Origin: Clostridium_AD sp964467165
Lineage (GTDB): Bacteria > Bacillota > Clostridia > Clostridiales > Clostridiaceae
Length of the DNA stretch: 64,000 bases
Direction: 5' to 3'
Assembly: GCA_964467165.1 (NCBI GenBank)
Contig: CAYXOL010000020.1
Coordinates: 11,635 to 75,634 of the forward strand
Below, piece after piece: positions 1-9,754 of the stretch (position 1 is the first letter of the stretch; each line of letters starts with the position of its first letter). The position numbers were made by a program, and so were the translations under genes. The notes below the pieces were generated by a model. That model saw only the letters and a list, made by a program, of their open reading frames with translations, was not told the DNA's origin and searched no databases.

Positions 1-95
1 AACTCTTCTATATATCTTACGAATTCATTATCAATATTATCAATGTATCCTTTCAAATCACTCTCACTAATTTGGATTTTTAAATCATTTAACAT
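1..95 (-). CDS. Partial unknown gene running off the left edge
   Basis: An open minus-strand frame starts at 95 and leaves the window after 31 codons (begins MLNDLKIQISESDLKGYID). Its ATG overlaps the stop of the short gene at 89-202, so the two look translationally coupled. Nothing in these residues identifies a family. Confidence 0.4.
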   Translation of the reverse strand, partial: MLNDLKIQISESDLKGYIDNIDNEFVRYIEE

Positions 96-202
96 GAGAT
101 ATGGTGATTCTCAATATCAATATCAAAATCAACATGCTCATTATCAATATATGTACCACAAAAATCAGAATTTGTAATATAACCACCTGTAATTCCATTC
201 AT
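89..202 (-). CDS. Small unknown protein (37 aa)
   Basis: The short minus-strand frame begins MNGITGGYITNSDFCGTYID and is rich in Asp, Ile and His. It is supported mainly by its ribosome site (AAAGGGTGG, 6 bases before the ATG) and by overlap with the next gene at 95. It could be a small protein or the leader of the downstream gene. No family is recognised. Confidence 0.35.
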   Translation of the reverse strand: MNGITGGYITNSDFCGTYIDNEHVDFDIDIENHHISC

Positions 203-341
203 AATTAACCACCCTTTCGCTTTTCATATTGCTAAACTATTCTTAATTTGCTACCGCTCGTGAACTACGCATTAATTTACAGGTTGCACCAGTCTCAAAA
301 TCATTATTACTGCAACCTTTAAGAATTATACGAATTAAAAA

Positions 342-647
342 TGAGAATAATGTTGGAGAAAAAATATTTTGTTTGGCATTATTTGAGGCTTATTATTAAT
401 ATTTTTGCGACTTTTAGTGGTTACATCGACTATGGGTACAATGCTTGGATTTATTGTAATTCCAATAATAGTCGTGTTGTCATTTATTGGGTTAGTGGTT
501 ATGATATATTTTACTATTTTGCCAATAATTAATGCTTTAAAAGCAGTCCATAAAAAATGCTCCTCATCTTTACATCACAACACTTTATCACTCTATATCT
601 ATAATTACACCTTAGAATTTTACATATTCTTAAATCTAATATTATGA
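342..647 (+). pseudogene. Broken small membrane protein (Tic20/DUF4870-like)
   Basis: One frame reads KNILFGII, then TGA at 384-386, then GLLLIFLRLLVVTSTMG and a second hydrophobic stretch ending YFTILPIINALKAV. Reading the TGA as a former TGG (Trp) restores a small protein with at least two membrane segments. The ending resembles Tic20/DUF4870-type proteins (family call is inference). After residue ~50 the frame becomes non-protein-like, so the 3' end may be eroded too. Confidence 0.4.
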
Positions 648-671
648 TACGTGTAAAAACATGACTTTTTC

Positions 672-1631
672 TTATATGATTTTCTCAGAAATAAGTTTAA
701 ATTCATTAGATTTCATTTTCATTTTATAAACTGGTATTGACTTTTCCTTTGCAACTTCCTTTATGGAAATTTCATCTTTCTCTTGCATTTTAGCACCTAA
801 ATAAACTGCTGTTGGTGTAGGTACTCCTTTATTAAAAGATTTTGCACTTGGACCCCATGCAATAGAATATCTCCATTCTTTTTCATACTGCCATTCAATA
901 GATTTTATCATAGCTAAATAAGAAATCATTAAGCAATTATAATTATTCATATCCTTCATATATGGAGTCATATCAAATATTTCATTCTTATAAATTACAG
1001 GTTGTAACATTCTTGTTAAATCACTTTTTTCACCTAATTGTTTGAAATTATATTCTATACAAAAACCACTATGATTTTTTGCATAATGACTCCACATCAA
1101 TATTGAATTGTTTACTTCACTAAACGAACAATTTAATATTGATTTTTGAACCCCATCTCTATAATTCTTAATATGTAAATTATGTTCCTTATCCATTGAA
1201 TTAACAATAGCTTCTGCCATTTCATCTGGGTCATAGTTCTCTTTTGTATTATCTAAATTTTTTTTTGCTAAAGTTATATAAAAATCCTTCGAGCTACTAC
1301 ATTCATTTAAATATTTTTCTTCTTCAGGATTAAATTTTAATCCTGTATTTTTTTTTAATGAGTCTATTGTACTTTTTCTTATTCTGTTTACAGATTCTAA
1401 ACTTATACTTAGATTTAATGCACAATCATATGGGTCATTATATTCATATGCGGTATTTACCCAAACTGTATCTTCTTTGAAGTTATCTTTTGAAAATTCA
1501 TTAACTGCCCTATATTTATATAGTTTTGTTGGTATATGTTTAAATTTCAATGACTTTGCTATTTCAATTTCTACTTTATTACAATCTAAATTATATAATA
1601 AGTCTATATATTTATTAATCCATTTTTGCAT
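672..1631 (-). CDS. DUF2971 domain protein
   Basis: A cytoplasmic protein of about 319 residues. The early YKYRAV, the WVNTAYEYNDPYDC segment and the later ILMWSHYAKNHSGFCIEY block are characteristic of the DUF2971 family, often found in defence and mobile regions but of unknown activity. An ATG at 1730 is in frame, but the ATG at 1631 has a GGGGG ribosome site and removes a basic, poorly conserved leader, so I start there. It stands alone on the minus strand. Biochemical role unknown. Confidence 0.75.
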   Translation of the reverse strand: MQKWINKYIDLLYNLDCNKVEIEIAKSLKFKHIPTKLYKYRAVNEFSKDNFKEDTVWVNTAYEYNDPYDCALNLSISLESVNRIRKSTIDSLKKNTGLKFNPEEEKYLNECSSSKDFYITLAKKNLDNTKENYDPDEMAEAIVNSMDKEHNLHIKNYRDGVQKSILNCSFSEVNNSILMWSHYAKNHSGFCIEYNFKQLGEKSDLTRMLQPVIYKNEIFDMTPYMKDMNNYNCLMISYLAMIKSIEWQYEKEWRYSIAWGPSAKSFNKGVPTPTAVYLGAKMQEKDEISIKEVAKEKSIPVYKMKMKSNEFKLISEKII

Positions 1632-1953
1632 TTTAATTCCCCCGTATAGTAATGTGAGAAATAACCTAATTAATCTTTTTACTAATTTAATTTTTTTATA
1701 AATTTGTCCAGATGTTAATACTTCCATCAAAACTCAGTATATATTCCTCCTTTATTTCGTAAAACCAAAATGTAATCACTCCATAATATTTTACAAATTC
1801 AACACAAAATGTTTATTTAATTATACCATTGTTACCGTATATTGAATATGAAAAAGAAGGTATAATTTTATGTAAAATCATACATTGGTCTTTTATTTTA
1901 AAGATTTTTTTATGTTATAATGTATTAAAAATATGATTAAAAGGGTGGCTAAT

Positions 1954-2442
1954 ATGGGCTTAAAAGATGTGGTTGAGAGAATAGCAGGGGGCTTAACAGA
2001 TAGTTATATAAGCATAGCTACGGACGTTCCAGTACAAGAGGTTAAACGAATTAGGGACATACTATTAATAGATAAAAATTTATATGCTCCCAAAGTAGCT
2101 AACACAGCACGATTGAGAGAAAAAAAAGAAGTTGTTATTAGAGCTATAAAAATGGGATTTACAAATAGGGAAATAGTAGAGTTAACCCTTTTGAATGATT
2201 ACATAATAGAAGAAATAAGAGATATAATTGATATAAATAATAACTTATATTTCTGTGTTTTACAGCTAAAAAATGCGGTGAGAAAAAAAGAAATATTAAA
2301 AAATGAACAAGATATTATGGACATTACAATAAAAGCTATTAAGAAAGGCATGACGAATGAAGATATAAGCGACATAACTAATTTTTCTATACAAGAAATT
2401 GAAGAGCTTAGAGCAACTTATTTAAACCAATGTTTTCTATAA
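1954..2442 (+). CDS. Unknown protein with three HTH-like repeats
   Basis: About 162 residues. Three spaced copies of one pattern are visible: GLTDSYISIATDVPVQEVKR, MGFTNREIVELTLLNDYIIE and KGMTNEDISDITNFSIQEIE. Each looks like a short helix-turn-helix with Gly/Met, Thr, Ile and Glu at matching places and is followed by a charged linker. An upstream ATG at 1933 is in frame, but AGGGTGG sits 5 bases before the ATG at 1954. Similar repeats occur in uncharacterised Firmicutes proteins and in the C-termini of Rpn-type proteins. DNA binding is inferred. Confidence 0.6.
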   Translation: MGLKDVVERIAGGLTDSYISIATDVPVQEVKRIRDILLIDKNLYAPKVANTARLREKKEVVIRAIKMGFTNREIVELTLLNDYIIEEIRDIIDINNNLYFCVLQLKNAVRKKEILKNEQDIMDITIKAIKKGMTNEDISDITNFSIQEIEELRATYLNQCFL

Positions 2443-2586
2443 TGAACTTCCTGTTTTATTAGTTAAAATATTAACCTCTTACAATTTTTAAATATTAGAG
2501 AAGCTTTTCTGCTATAATGTAGCATTTTCAAATACAATAATGAAAATATATGGTAGTTGAATTTGGTATGTTTTCCTATTTGTGTA

Positions 2587-2901
2587 TTATGGTGTATTCT
2601 GTTTATTAGTAGTATTTATATCAACTATTTTTGACTTCATTTTGATACTATTATTTTTCGATTCTCTTAATTCCTTTGATAAAATAAGGTTTCTTTCTCT
2701 TAATTGAGAGATTTTTTTGGCTTTTGACACAATTGTTTTATTCAAATTTAAATTTTCATTTTTTAACAGCTCAAAATCTAAATCCCTTGATTCCATCAAT
2801 TTGACATCAGCTTCTAACTGACGGATATTATCCTTTAGAATATCAATTTGGATATATGGGTTAGTCGTATCAAACGTTTTAACTGAATACTCGACATACA
2901 T
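2587..2901 (-). CDS. Small coiled-coil protein, unknown
   Basis: About 104 residues, mostly one predicted coiled coil from residue ~20 to ~88, with regular Leu/Ile spacing and many Lys, Glu, Asn. The ribosome site before the ATG is weak (AAAG). The coiled coil recalls that of the fourth recombinase-operon gene (11578), so it may be a remnant of such a protein. A chance frame cannot be excluded. Confidence 0.35.
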   Translation of the reverse strand: MYVEYSVKTFDTTNPYIQIDILKDNIRQLEADVKLMESRDLDFELLKNENLNLNKTIVSKAKKISQLRERNLILSKELRESKNNSIKMKSKIVDINTTNKQNTP

Positions 2902-3137
2902 CTTTAATACATTGTTATTGTAAACTTCTGTACTTCCGACTATGAGATTAGAAAAGAATGGTTGAAGAATTATGGAGTTAGGATGGATTTATAAGTTATA
3001 TAAAAAGTAAATTCTTATAAATGACTGCTTTAGTTTATTTAACAGTCATTCTATTTATAAAAGATATACAGATATACGGATATACATAGGAATGGTTTTT
3101 ATTATTTATTTTATATATATTAGGGGGGATACAATAC

Positions 3138-4214
3138 ATGAATTTGCGAAGGGGAAAAACAAAAAATATATTAGAGAGTTCGAGGGATAGTGCTTTATTG
3201 GCTGTAGAAATTTATAATAAACCAAGAACTCCTTTCAGAAGTGAAAATTATATTACATTAATGGTAATGGCGTGGACTAAGCTATTTCATGCCTATTTTT
3301 ATAATTCAGTAGGTGATAAATATTATTATAAACATAAAAATGGAAGGTATCAGAAAATAGATGGGGAGAAAAAAACATGGGAACTAAAAACATGTATGAA
3401 GAACTACAAAGAATTAAGTAAATCTGTAGAAGCGAATTTAAATTTTTTTATTGGATTACGAAATAAAATTGAGCATAGATGTCCTGAGAGAAATGAAATA
3501 GATACAATAATATTTGGAGAATGTCAGTCGTTTTTGTACAATTATGAAAACACATTAATAGAAATGTTTGGAGAAGAATATGCAATAAATGAAAGTCTTG
3601 CATATTCACTTCAATTTTCTGCTATGAGAACAGAAGAGCAAGTTAGGGCAAACAAAGCTGTGTTATCTACAGAAATAAAAAGTATTTGTGATTACATAAA
3701 TAAGTATAAAACTATGCTATCTGAGGACACTTATAATAGTCAGGAATACAGTATAAAGTTAATTCAAATTCCTAAAATATCAAATACATCAAAATTTGAC
3801 TTGGCGATTGAATTTGTAAAATGGAGTGATGAAGACAAGGAAAATTATGAAAAGTTAAATGCAATTGTCAAAGATAAAATAATAAAAAAAGAAGTTGTTA
3901 ACGTTGGAAAACTTAAAGCAGGAGATGTAGTGGAAAAAGTTAAAATTTCAACATCAACGGAATTTAATCATCATACACATAAATGCTTTTATTATGTTTT
4001 TTCAACCAGACCACTAAGTAGTATGGGCGAAATGGACCCATTCAACACGAACACCAAATATTGTAATTTTGATGAACTGCATGGTGATTATGTTTATCAA
4101 GATAGGTGGGTAGACTTTATCATAAAATGTATTGAAAATAAAAAAATTACTATAGAGCAGTCAAAGGAAATGTTTAAAAATAAACAAAAATTGGATATTG
4201 TAGAATATTTATGA
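3138..4214 (+). CDS. DUF3644 family protein, HEPN-like
   Basis: 358 residues, preceded by AGGGGGG at a good distance from the ATG. The opening (RGKTKNILESSRDSALLAVE, then YNKPRTPFRSENYITLMVMA) is the signature of DUF3644. Near residue 110 the motif RNKIEH matches the R-x4-H motif of HEPN ribonucleases within a helical segment (NFFIGLRNKIEHR). HEPN proteins are commonly RNases in toxin or phage-defence systems. No antitoxin-like partner is adjacent. The family call is firm; RNase activity is inferred. Confidence 0.75.
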   Translation: MNLRRGKTKNILESSRDSALLAVEIYNKPRTPFRSENYITLMVMAWTKLFHAYFYNSVGDKYYYKHKNGRYQKIDGEKKTWELKTCMKNYKELSKSVEANLNFFIGLRNKIEHRCPERNEIDTIIFGECQSFLYNYENTLIEMFGEEYAINESLAYSLQFSAMRTEEQVRANKAVLSTEIKSICDYINKYKTMLSEDTYNSQEYSIKLIQIPKISNTSKFDLAIEFVKWSDEDKENYEKLNAIVKDKIIKKEVVNVGKLKAGDVVEKVKISTSTEFNHHTHKCFYYVFSTRPLSSMGEMDPFNTNTKYCNFDELHGDYVYQDRWVDFIIKCIENKKITIEQSKEMFKNKQKLDIVEYL

Positions 4215-4372
4215 TATTGAAAATAAGATAATATAAGGCTATATTATACTAATATAAACAATTTATTTTAAAATGAAATTACTTATTAAAATATTCTTAT
4301 TATATTATTTGATAAATATTTATAAGGGTAATCCATTAAGGTAAAAATTAGGTGCTAAGCTCTAAATAAAGA

Positions 4373-4412
4373 TAAATCGGTTATAAGAATTATTTTCTAT
4401 AACCGATTTTTA
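4373..4412. terminator. Hairpin terminator (left copy)
   Basis: Stem AAATCGGTTATA / TATAACCGATTT with a short A+T loop and a T run on the plus strand. It lies after the DUF3644 gene and at the outer end of the left inverted-repeat arm. The right copy (14232-14270) differs by about two bases. Confidence 0.7.
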
Positions 4413-4434
4413 GTATTATTGTGTTATTTGAGTT

Positions 4435-4922
4435 TTAGGTATTTATTAAAGCTTTTTTTTTCAACATGGGTACTTCGGTAAATATCTGAGGACTGTTAGG
4501 GGATATATCTATTGAGTTATCAATTTCATCAGACATATCTGCCATATAATCCCTAAATATCCCAAATATATCAAGTCTTTTTGCAAAATCTAATTCAACC
4601 CTTATTTTATCAGCCATACCACAATAGATATTAAGAATAATATCTGACGTTCCAGTACCAATTTTTATGATATTTTTTGTTAAGCCCTTATACCTATGTA
4701 ACTGCTAAATGCCAATATATTTTTTCTCTTAACCCTTCCAAGATAGCCTTTGCAATATCATTTCCACATTTTTCTTAGTTAAAAGGAAAGATAAACAGTT
4801 TATCTGTATTTACAATTATTGAATCTACTTTAATACATCTTTTAACAATGGATTTATTATATATAAGTTTCTTTTTTTGTTTAAATCAATATTTACATGG
4901 TTTTGCACGTCCAAAATCAGTT
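4435..4922 (-). pseudogene. Decayed inverted copy of the 316-aa unknown gene
   Basis: The last 60 codons stay open and read RVELDFAKRLDIFGIF... SPNSPQIFTEVPML, closely matching the C-terminal region of the gene at 13214-14164. Farther upstream on the minus strand the match continues at the DNA level to about 4922 but with stops and frame changes, and the N-terminal half is absent. The C-terminus ends early (KKALINT) compared with the intact copy. Confidence 0.75.
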
Positions 4923-5440
4923 TTTTGCCACATATAAAAAATATATTTTTAATTTTTATGAGTTTATATCGTTATATTATCATATATTTACTCCATATTT
5001 TGAAATTCTTAATAAACCATTTCCTAATATTAAACATCTTATTCATGTAAAAATCATGTGCTTTCAATTGTAATAAACTTCATATTCTTAATAAACTCAT
5101 TGACAATACAACATGGATTTCCTTTTGTTGACTATATAATACAAGATTTGACATTTGCATGATTCAGATATAATATAATTATAATCATGTAATAATTAAA
5201 GATAGAGGAAGTGATTAAACTGATAAAGAGAAAAGGCTTTGGAATTGTAAGTTCTGAAATTTTTTATTTATTGAAATGATTTTAAAGCTGAATTTTTCAA
5301 TACATTTTTGTAATAAAATGCACGAGAAAATTAAAACTTCGATATGATAAGAAGAAAGAGTAAGACAGTAAATCCATCAAAGATGTGTTTAGCTATGAGA
5401 GTAACTTTAGCACAAGAAATAAAGGCTATATGAGGAGGAG
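4923..5440 (+). other. Leader region of the recombinase operon, no clear gene
   Basis: About 520 bases of AT-rich DNA between the left inverted-repeat arm and the first recombinase. A 29-codon frame at 5345-5434 (starts MIRRKSKTVN) ends within the ribosome site of the recombinase and could be a leader peptide, but has little support. The operon's promoter should lie here; I cannot pick one with confidence. Confidence 0.4.
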
Positions 5441-5446
5441 ATGGTT

Positions 5447-6757
5447 GTGTTAAGTGATAAAGCGTTTATTATGGCTAATTCATCACAATATAGATATGTT
5501 CAAAGAGAACATACTCTACTCAAAAATGAAAGCGTTAAATGGTATAACTTTTTCCTGTTGGAAAATCAAGAAACTTTAGAGGTTAAAGTTTCCGAATATA
5601 CAGATTTTTTTTATGAAACTGAGCTTTTAAACAGAAGTATTAACACTAAAAAAAATAATTATGGAAATATTATGCTTATATTTTTGAATTATATTTTTTT
5701 TGATAGAGATATTCCTATTGAATCTATTAATGATATAACTGTGGAAGTAGGAAATGAGTTTTTAGATTCATATGCATATGGCAGAGTTGGTGGCACAACT
5801 ACAAAATCCAATGGTACGATTGATAAAGCAAGAAGTAGTTTAACATCATTTTATCATTGGTTAAGTAAAAAACGTATATATAAGCTTAAAACCATAAAGC
5901 CAAGTATATTTATATCTGTAACAAAAACCTATACAAGTAGAACTACTACAGGAATAAAGCATATTGAGAGAAAAACTATAAAACCTATTTTCAAGGTAGA
6001 ATTCCCTAATATAACATCCAATCAAAGGTTAGAAAAGCCAAGTGAATTTTTGGCATATGAGTTAATTGAAATTGCAAAGCAATATGACCCAATGATGGCT
6101 TTTCCTATTGCACTACAGACTTTCGCAGGGATTAGACGTGGAGAAGTATGTCAAATGGCTCAACAAAGAATCATGCGTACTGCTCCATATGGTAGGTCTA
6201 TAAACTTTGTTATTGATTTAAGACATGAATTAATGCTCAGAGATGACGGGAAAAGAACTGGCAAAATCAAAAGACTAAGAATTCAATTAGTATATGAGGC
6301 GTTTCTACCCTATTTGGACAAGTTATATAGAGACCATAAAGCTATTTTACAGCAACAAAGATATGATGATAATAAATATGGTGCTTTAGTTATAGGTAAT
6401 AACGGAAAGGCAATGACTACAGATAGGTACGCTCAAAGATTTAATAATCTTGTTCGTAAGCTAACTAAAAGAGTTATGGAAATGGCGAATAAGAAGCATT
6501 ATCAGGCTTCACTGGATATTAATTTACTTTTAAACTATAAAATGACACCGCACTCTTTAAGATTCTTTTTTACTCAATATGTAGCAAGAAGAGAAAATAC
6601 ACATACTCTTGCAATGTATAGAGGCGATTTAAACTTAAATACAGCATTAACCTACTTAAAAGATTCTGCTTATAGAACTGAGTATATCCATAAATTACAA
6701 AATAGTTTTGAGGAATCATATCACAAGTTTACAGGAGATAATTTAAACGAAGTATAG
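5447..6757 (+). CDS. Tyrosine recombinase, first gene of a mobile module
   Basis: About 436 residues. The N-terminal half resembles a SAM-like DNA-binding domain. The catalytic half has Arg I in GIRRGEVC (~residue 230), the HSLR box (His ~369, Arg ~372) and a Tyr in ALTYLK (~403). The usual Gly-His box before the tyrosine reads RGD, which is unusual. The ATG at 5441 is only 2 bases from GGAGG; the GTG at 5447 has better spacing and is preferred. It opens a four-gene operon comparable to Tn554 tnpA-tnpB-tnpC; the equivalence is inferred. Confidence 0.8.
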   Translation: MLSDKAFIMANSSQYRYVQREHTLLKNESVKWYNFFLLENQETLEVKVSEYTDFFYETELLNRSINTKKNNYGNIMLIFLNYIFFDRDIPIESINDITVEVGNEFLDSYAYGRVGGTTTKSNGTIDKARSSLTSFYHWLSKKRIYKLKTIKPSIFISVTKTYTSRTTTGIKHIERKTIKPIFKVEFPNITSNQRLEKPSEFLAYELIEIAKQYDPMMAFPIALQTFAGIRRGEVCQMAQQRIMRTAPYGRSINFVIDLRHELMLRDDGKRTGKIKRLRIQLVYEAFLPYLDKLYRDHKAILQQQRYDDNKYGALVIGNNGKAMTTDRYAQRFNNLVRKLTKRVMEMANKKHYQASLDINLLLNYKMTPHSLRFFFTQYVARRENTHTLAMYRGDLNLNTALTYLKDSAYRTEYIHKLQNSFEESYHKFTGDNLNEV

Positions 6758-6784
6758 TTAAATGTTTTTATAAGGGGAATATTA

Positions 6785-9754
6785 ATGTTTGAATTAAAAG
6801 AAAATATGCTATCTGAACCACTTAACGATGTGGATTCTATAGATAATTATATTAGCCACTTTAATACATGTAAGTTAATAGGTGTGGGTCGCTATAATAA
6901 ATTTGGAATAGGTAAATTTATACCCATTTATATGAAAGATAAACAAATATTTTATAAAAAAGCAGATATAGAACTATTATTAGCATGGAGGTCGCAATTA
7001 GCACCAATAAAAGATTTATCATCCTTTTTAAATATTAAGAGTAGTAAACCTATTAAAGCATTTTTAGAAAAATATTGTTTTAGAATTATTTACGATGGAA
7101 CACATCCATTTGGTCATGCTCATTTGTATTATTTGGAAGACTTAAATATTATAGAAGACAAACGTAGAGAAGATATAATTAAAAATGGAGGACGTTCTGA
7201 AAATAGTAATAAGCATAATTTAAAACATTTATCGGATGATATCACCTATTATACTCATAATTATGCTTGTAATATTCTTGGAATAAAATCTCCAAGTAAT
7301 AAGTTGAAAAAACTAATTTCTTGTTATTATAGTGATAAATTAGTTTTTCACAAAGTTGAAGATGTTGAAAAATTCTTAAATCTAAAAAAAGAAATAGTTC
7401 CAATAAAGAAATTATATAACCCTTTAAACATAAGAAATATATGTAGCATAATAGCCAATTTAAATAAAATGGGATTTAGAATACTTAACAGTAGTGAACA
7501 GCCATTTGGTAAGACAAATTACTATTATAAAATAGACCATGATTCTATTTTGAAAAAATATTTTGAAGATGCTGATAATAATATGATTGATACGAGTAAA
7601 TATATTACTTACAAAGATAGTTCAATTTTATTTAGAAAATTCATACCTATAGTTATATTAGCTAAATACACAACTAAATACAAAGTGAAAGGTATAGTAT
7701 GGTTTCTTAGAAAAGATATTGAATTATTTGTTGATTATGAAAAAAATACTATAACAATACCTGAGCTAATTAAACAACTTAACTGTAACATAGGCGAATT
7801 AGCATTAAAGACCTTATTAAAAGAGGAACAAGTTCAAATTATTAAAGCCAATGAACACCCTTTGGGTACTTCTGATTTAGTGTATAAAATAGAGATAAAT
7901 AAAATTAGAGATATGGTTGAATTTAGAATCAAAGTTCAGAATGAATCCAATAGATATGCAAAGTATCGACTTTTAATATCCAATATTTCAAATAATAAAC
8001 AGTCTATATCAAAAACATTACAGGATTTTAATGGTTCTTTTATTTTTGAAAGATTTGAGAATAATAATAATACTGGTCTTCCACTTACTTTATCTCAAAC
8101 ATATGAGATTATATCAGTCATGCTAAATAAAGATTTTCTTGACTATTCTATTGAAGACACAAACAGAATACTATCCATTTTATATAATAATGACAATTAT
8201 ACTCAAAGTGTCAAGATAGAATTTATTAATTTTTACAATCATTTATTACAAAGGTATAATATCAAAGATAAACTACCTTATTCTATAAGTAGAGGAGATA
8301 TGATTTTATCTAAAAGGAATTCTGAAAGTTACACTCAGATTCAATTAATAAACTTATTTGCTTTGTTGTATAAAAGTTTAGACGATAGATTATATCTGGA
8401 TAAAGCTATAGAATTCAAAGTCTGTGCTATGGTGTGGCTATACATGTATTTACATTATGTTACAATATGGAGAGCTGAATCCATAACAAATATTCCTATA
8501 CCAGACCTGAATATTATAGGTTTTGAAGATGGAGAATCTTTTATTAAGTGGTTAAGAGAACCTTCTAATACTTTCACTATAGAAATGGGTATTAAAATAT
8601 GTGATTCAGTAAAAAGACAAGTAGATTCTCTCAATAAAAGAGCAAAAAAAAATAAGCAGTCGTTAGTATTTGAAGCAGGTCGTCTTATGTCAAGGGGTAC
8701 AGGTTTATTATTAGCTCTTTGTGAGGCTCATAGACAAATAGTTGAGAAAAATAACAAAAATACAAGAAAAAATACCGATACAGTAATTACAACATGGGTG
8801 CAAGATTACAAAAATTACTATAAATTGTTTGGAGATAAATACGTGGAGATAATTGGAGATACCCCGTTTTCAAATCTTAGGGCAAATAAAGCCTTTAATA
8901 ACTATACGCTTAACTACAGCGAAGAAAATGGAGATGGTATTGGCGGACATATATTATCTATTATGAGAGGTCATGTGGTTAATGTTCAAGGAATATCAAA
9001 TACAACTCCAATATATGAAACCCGACATGTTGATAATACTATTGAAGCCATAGAGGCTACCTTATTTGAAAGAGGAACTTTTGGTTTCGCTAAATTTACG
9101 TTTTTATCTTTATGTGATAAGACTTTTATGGAAATGGATTCAAAAACTCAAACAAATTTGATAAATGAATTACCTTTATCCCCTGCCGAATCTGAATCAG
9201 TTGTTAAAGGCGTTTTCACTCAACGTGAAATTATTGTTCATCTCATTACTAAAATGACTTTATCAGAGCCAGAAGGGATAAAAGAACTACTTAAAGAGTT
9301 AGCTTTTGGAGAAACTGTTGCAAAACATAATCACACAAGATGTCTCTTAAAAGCTATGTTGAATAGTAAAATTGATGATACCAACAAAGAAGATTCATTA
9401 GGTATTCTTGAAGATTACAAAGGTTATAGCCTTTGTTTAATGCCAGAATCCGATTACTGTTGCGGATGTCCTATGTTAGTTGGAGAAACATACTTCTTAT
9501 ATGAGTTAAATGAGCTTATACAGGATTCTATAAAATCTTTAGCGTCCTGTAGGAGCGAATATGAACGTTATATGTATAGTAATATAATATTCAAGTCTTA
9601 TATGCCAATATTATATGAAGCACAAGAGGTCTTAGGCAGTGATATTATAGATACATTTATGGATATAGAAAGTATAGCTGATAGTCTTAATTTATTAGAA
9701 AATGAAAACAAAATTCTTTTAAAATTAGAAAGGGGTAATAATGATTGCAGTTAA
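6785..9754 (+). CDS. 989-aa recombinase-module protein with internal repeats
   Basis: Large cytoplasmic protein, second in the operon, 27 bases after the first gene, with AAGGGG before its ATG. The N-terminal third has three degenerate repeats near residues 73-121, 206-251 and 323-370: an Ile-Lys/Pro-Leu helix pair followed by a turn such as HPFG, QPFG or HPLG and an aromatic strand (LYYLED, YYYKID, VYKIE). They look like tandem winged-helix DNA-binding units. A conserved-looking Cys cluster (YCCGCPM) lies near residue 897. I see no clear tyrosine-recombinase active site. It may be the accessory large protein of a transposition complex, similar in position to GmtZ-type proteins. Confidence 0.65.
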   Translation: MFELKENMLSEPLNDVDSIDNYISHFNTCKLIGVGRYNKFGIGKFIPIYMKDKQIFYKKADIELLLAWRSQLAPIKDLSSFLNIKSSKPIKAFLEKYCFRIIYDGTHPFGHAHLYYLEDLNIIEDKRREDIIKNGGRSENSNKHNLKHLSDDITYYTHNYACNILGIKSPSNKLKKLISCYYSDKLVFHKVEDVEKFLNLKKEIVPIKKLYNPLNIRNICSIIANLNKMGFRILNSSEQPFGKTNYYYKIDHDSILKKYFEDADNNMIDTSKYITYKDSSILFRKFIPIVILAKYTTKYKVKGIVWFLRKDIELFVDYEKNTITIPELIKQLNCNIGELALKTLLKEEQVQIIKANEHPLGTSDLVYKIEINKIRDMVEFRIKVQNESNRYAKYRLLISNISNNKQSISKTLQDFNGSFIFERFENNNNTGLPLTLSQTYEIISVMLNKDFLDYSIEDTNRILSILYNNDNYTQSVKIEFINFYNHLLQRYNIKDKLPYSISRGDMILSKRNSESYTQIQLINLFALLYKSLDDRLYLDKAIEFKVCAMVWLYMYLHYVTIWRAESITNIPIPDLNIIGFEDGESFIKWLREPSNTFTIEMGIKICDSVKRQVDSLNKRAKKNKQSLVFEAGRLMSRGTGLLLALCEAHRQIVEKNNKNTRKNTDTVITTWVQDYKNYYKLFGDKYVEIIGDTPFSNLRANKAFNNYTLNYSEENGDGIGGHILSIMRGHVVNVQGISNTTPIYETRHVDNTIEAIEATLFERGTFGFAKFTFLSLCDKTFMEMDSKTQTNLINELPLSPAESESVVKGVFTQREIIVHLITKMTLSEPEGIKELLKELAFGETVAKHNHTRCLLKAMLNSKIDDTNKEDSLGILEDYKGYSLCLMPESDYCCGCPMLVGETYFLYELNELIQDSIKSLASCRSEYERYMYSNIIFKSYMPILYEAQEVLGSDIIDTFMDIESIADSLNLLENENKILLKLERGNNDCS

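Larger units (their letters stand above)
4373..4922 (-). repeat. Left arm of inverted repeat flanking the recombinase module
   Basis: This stretch, read on the minus strand, matches 13611-14270 on the plus strand. It includes the hairpin AAATCGGTTATA...TATAACCGATTT and the 3' half of the 316-aa gene. Similarity is clear but imperfect, and the arm lacks about 66 bases at the gene's 3' end. The arms enclose about 8.7 kb with the recombinase operon, so they may mark ends of a mobile unit or a gene duplication. Confidence 0.75.
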
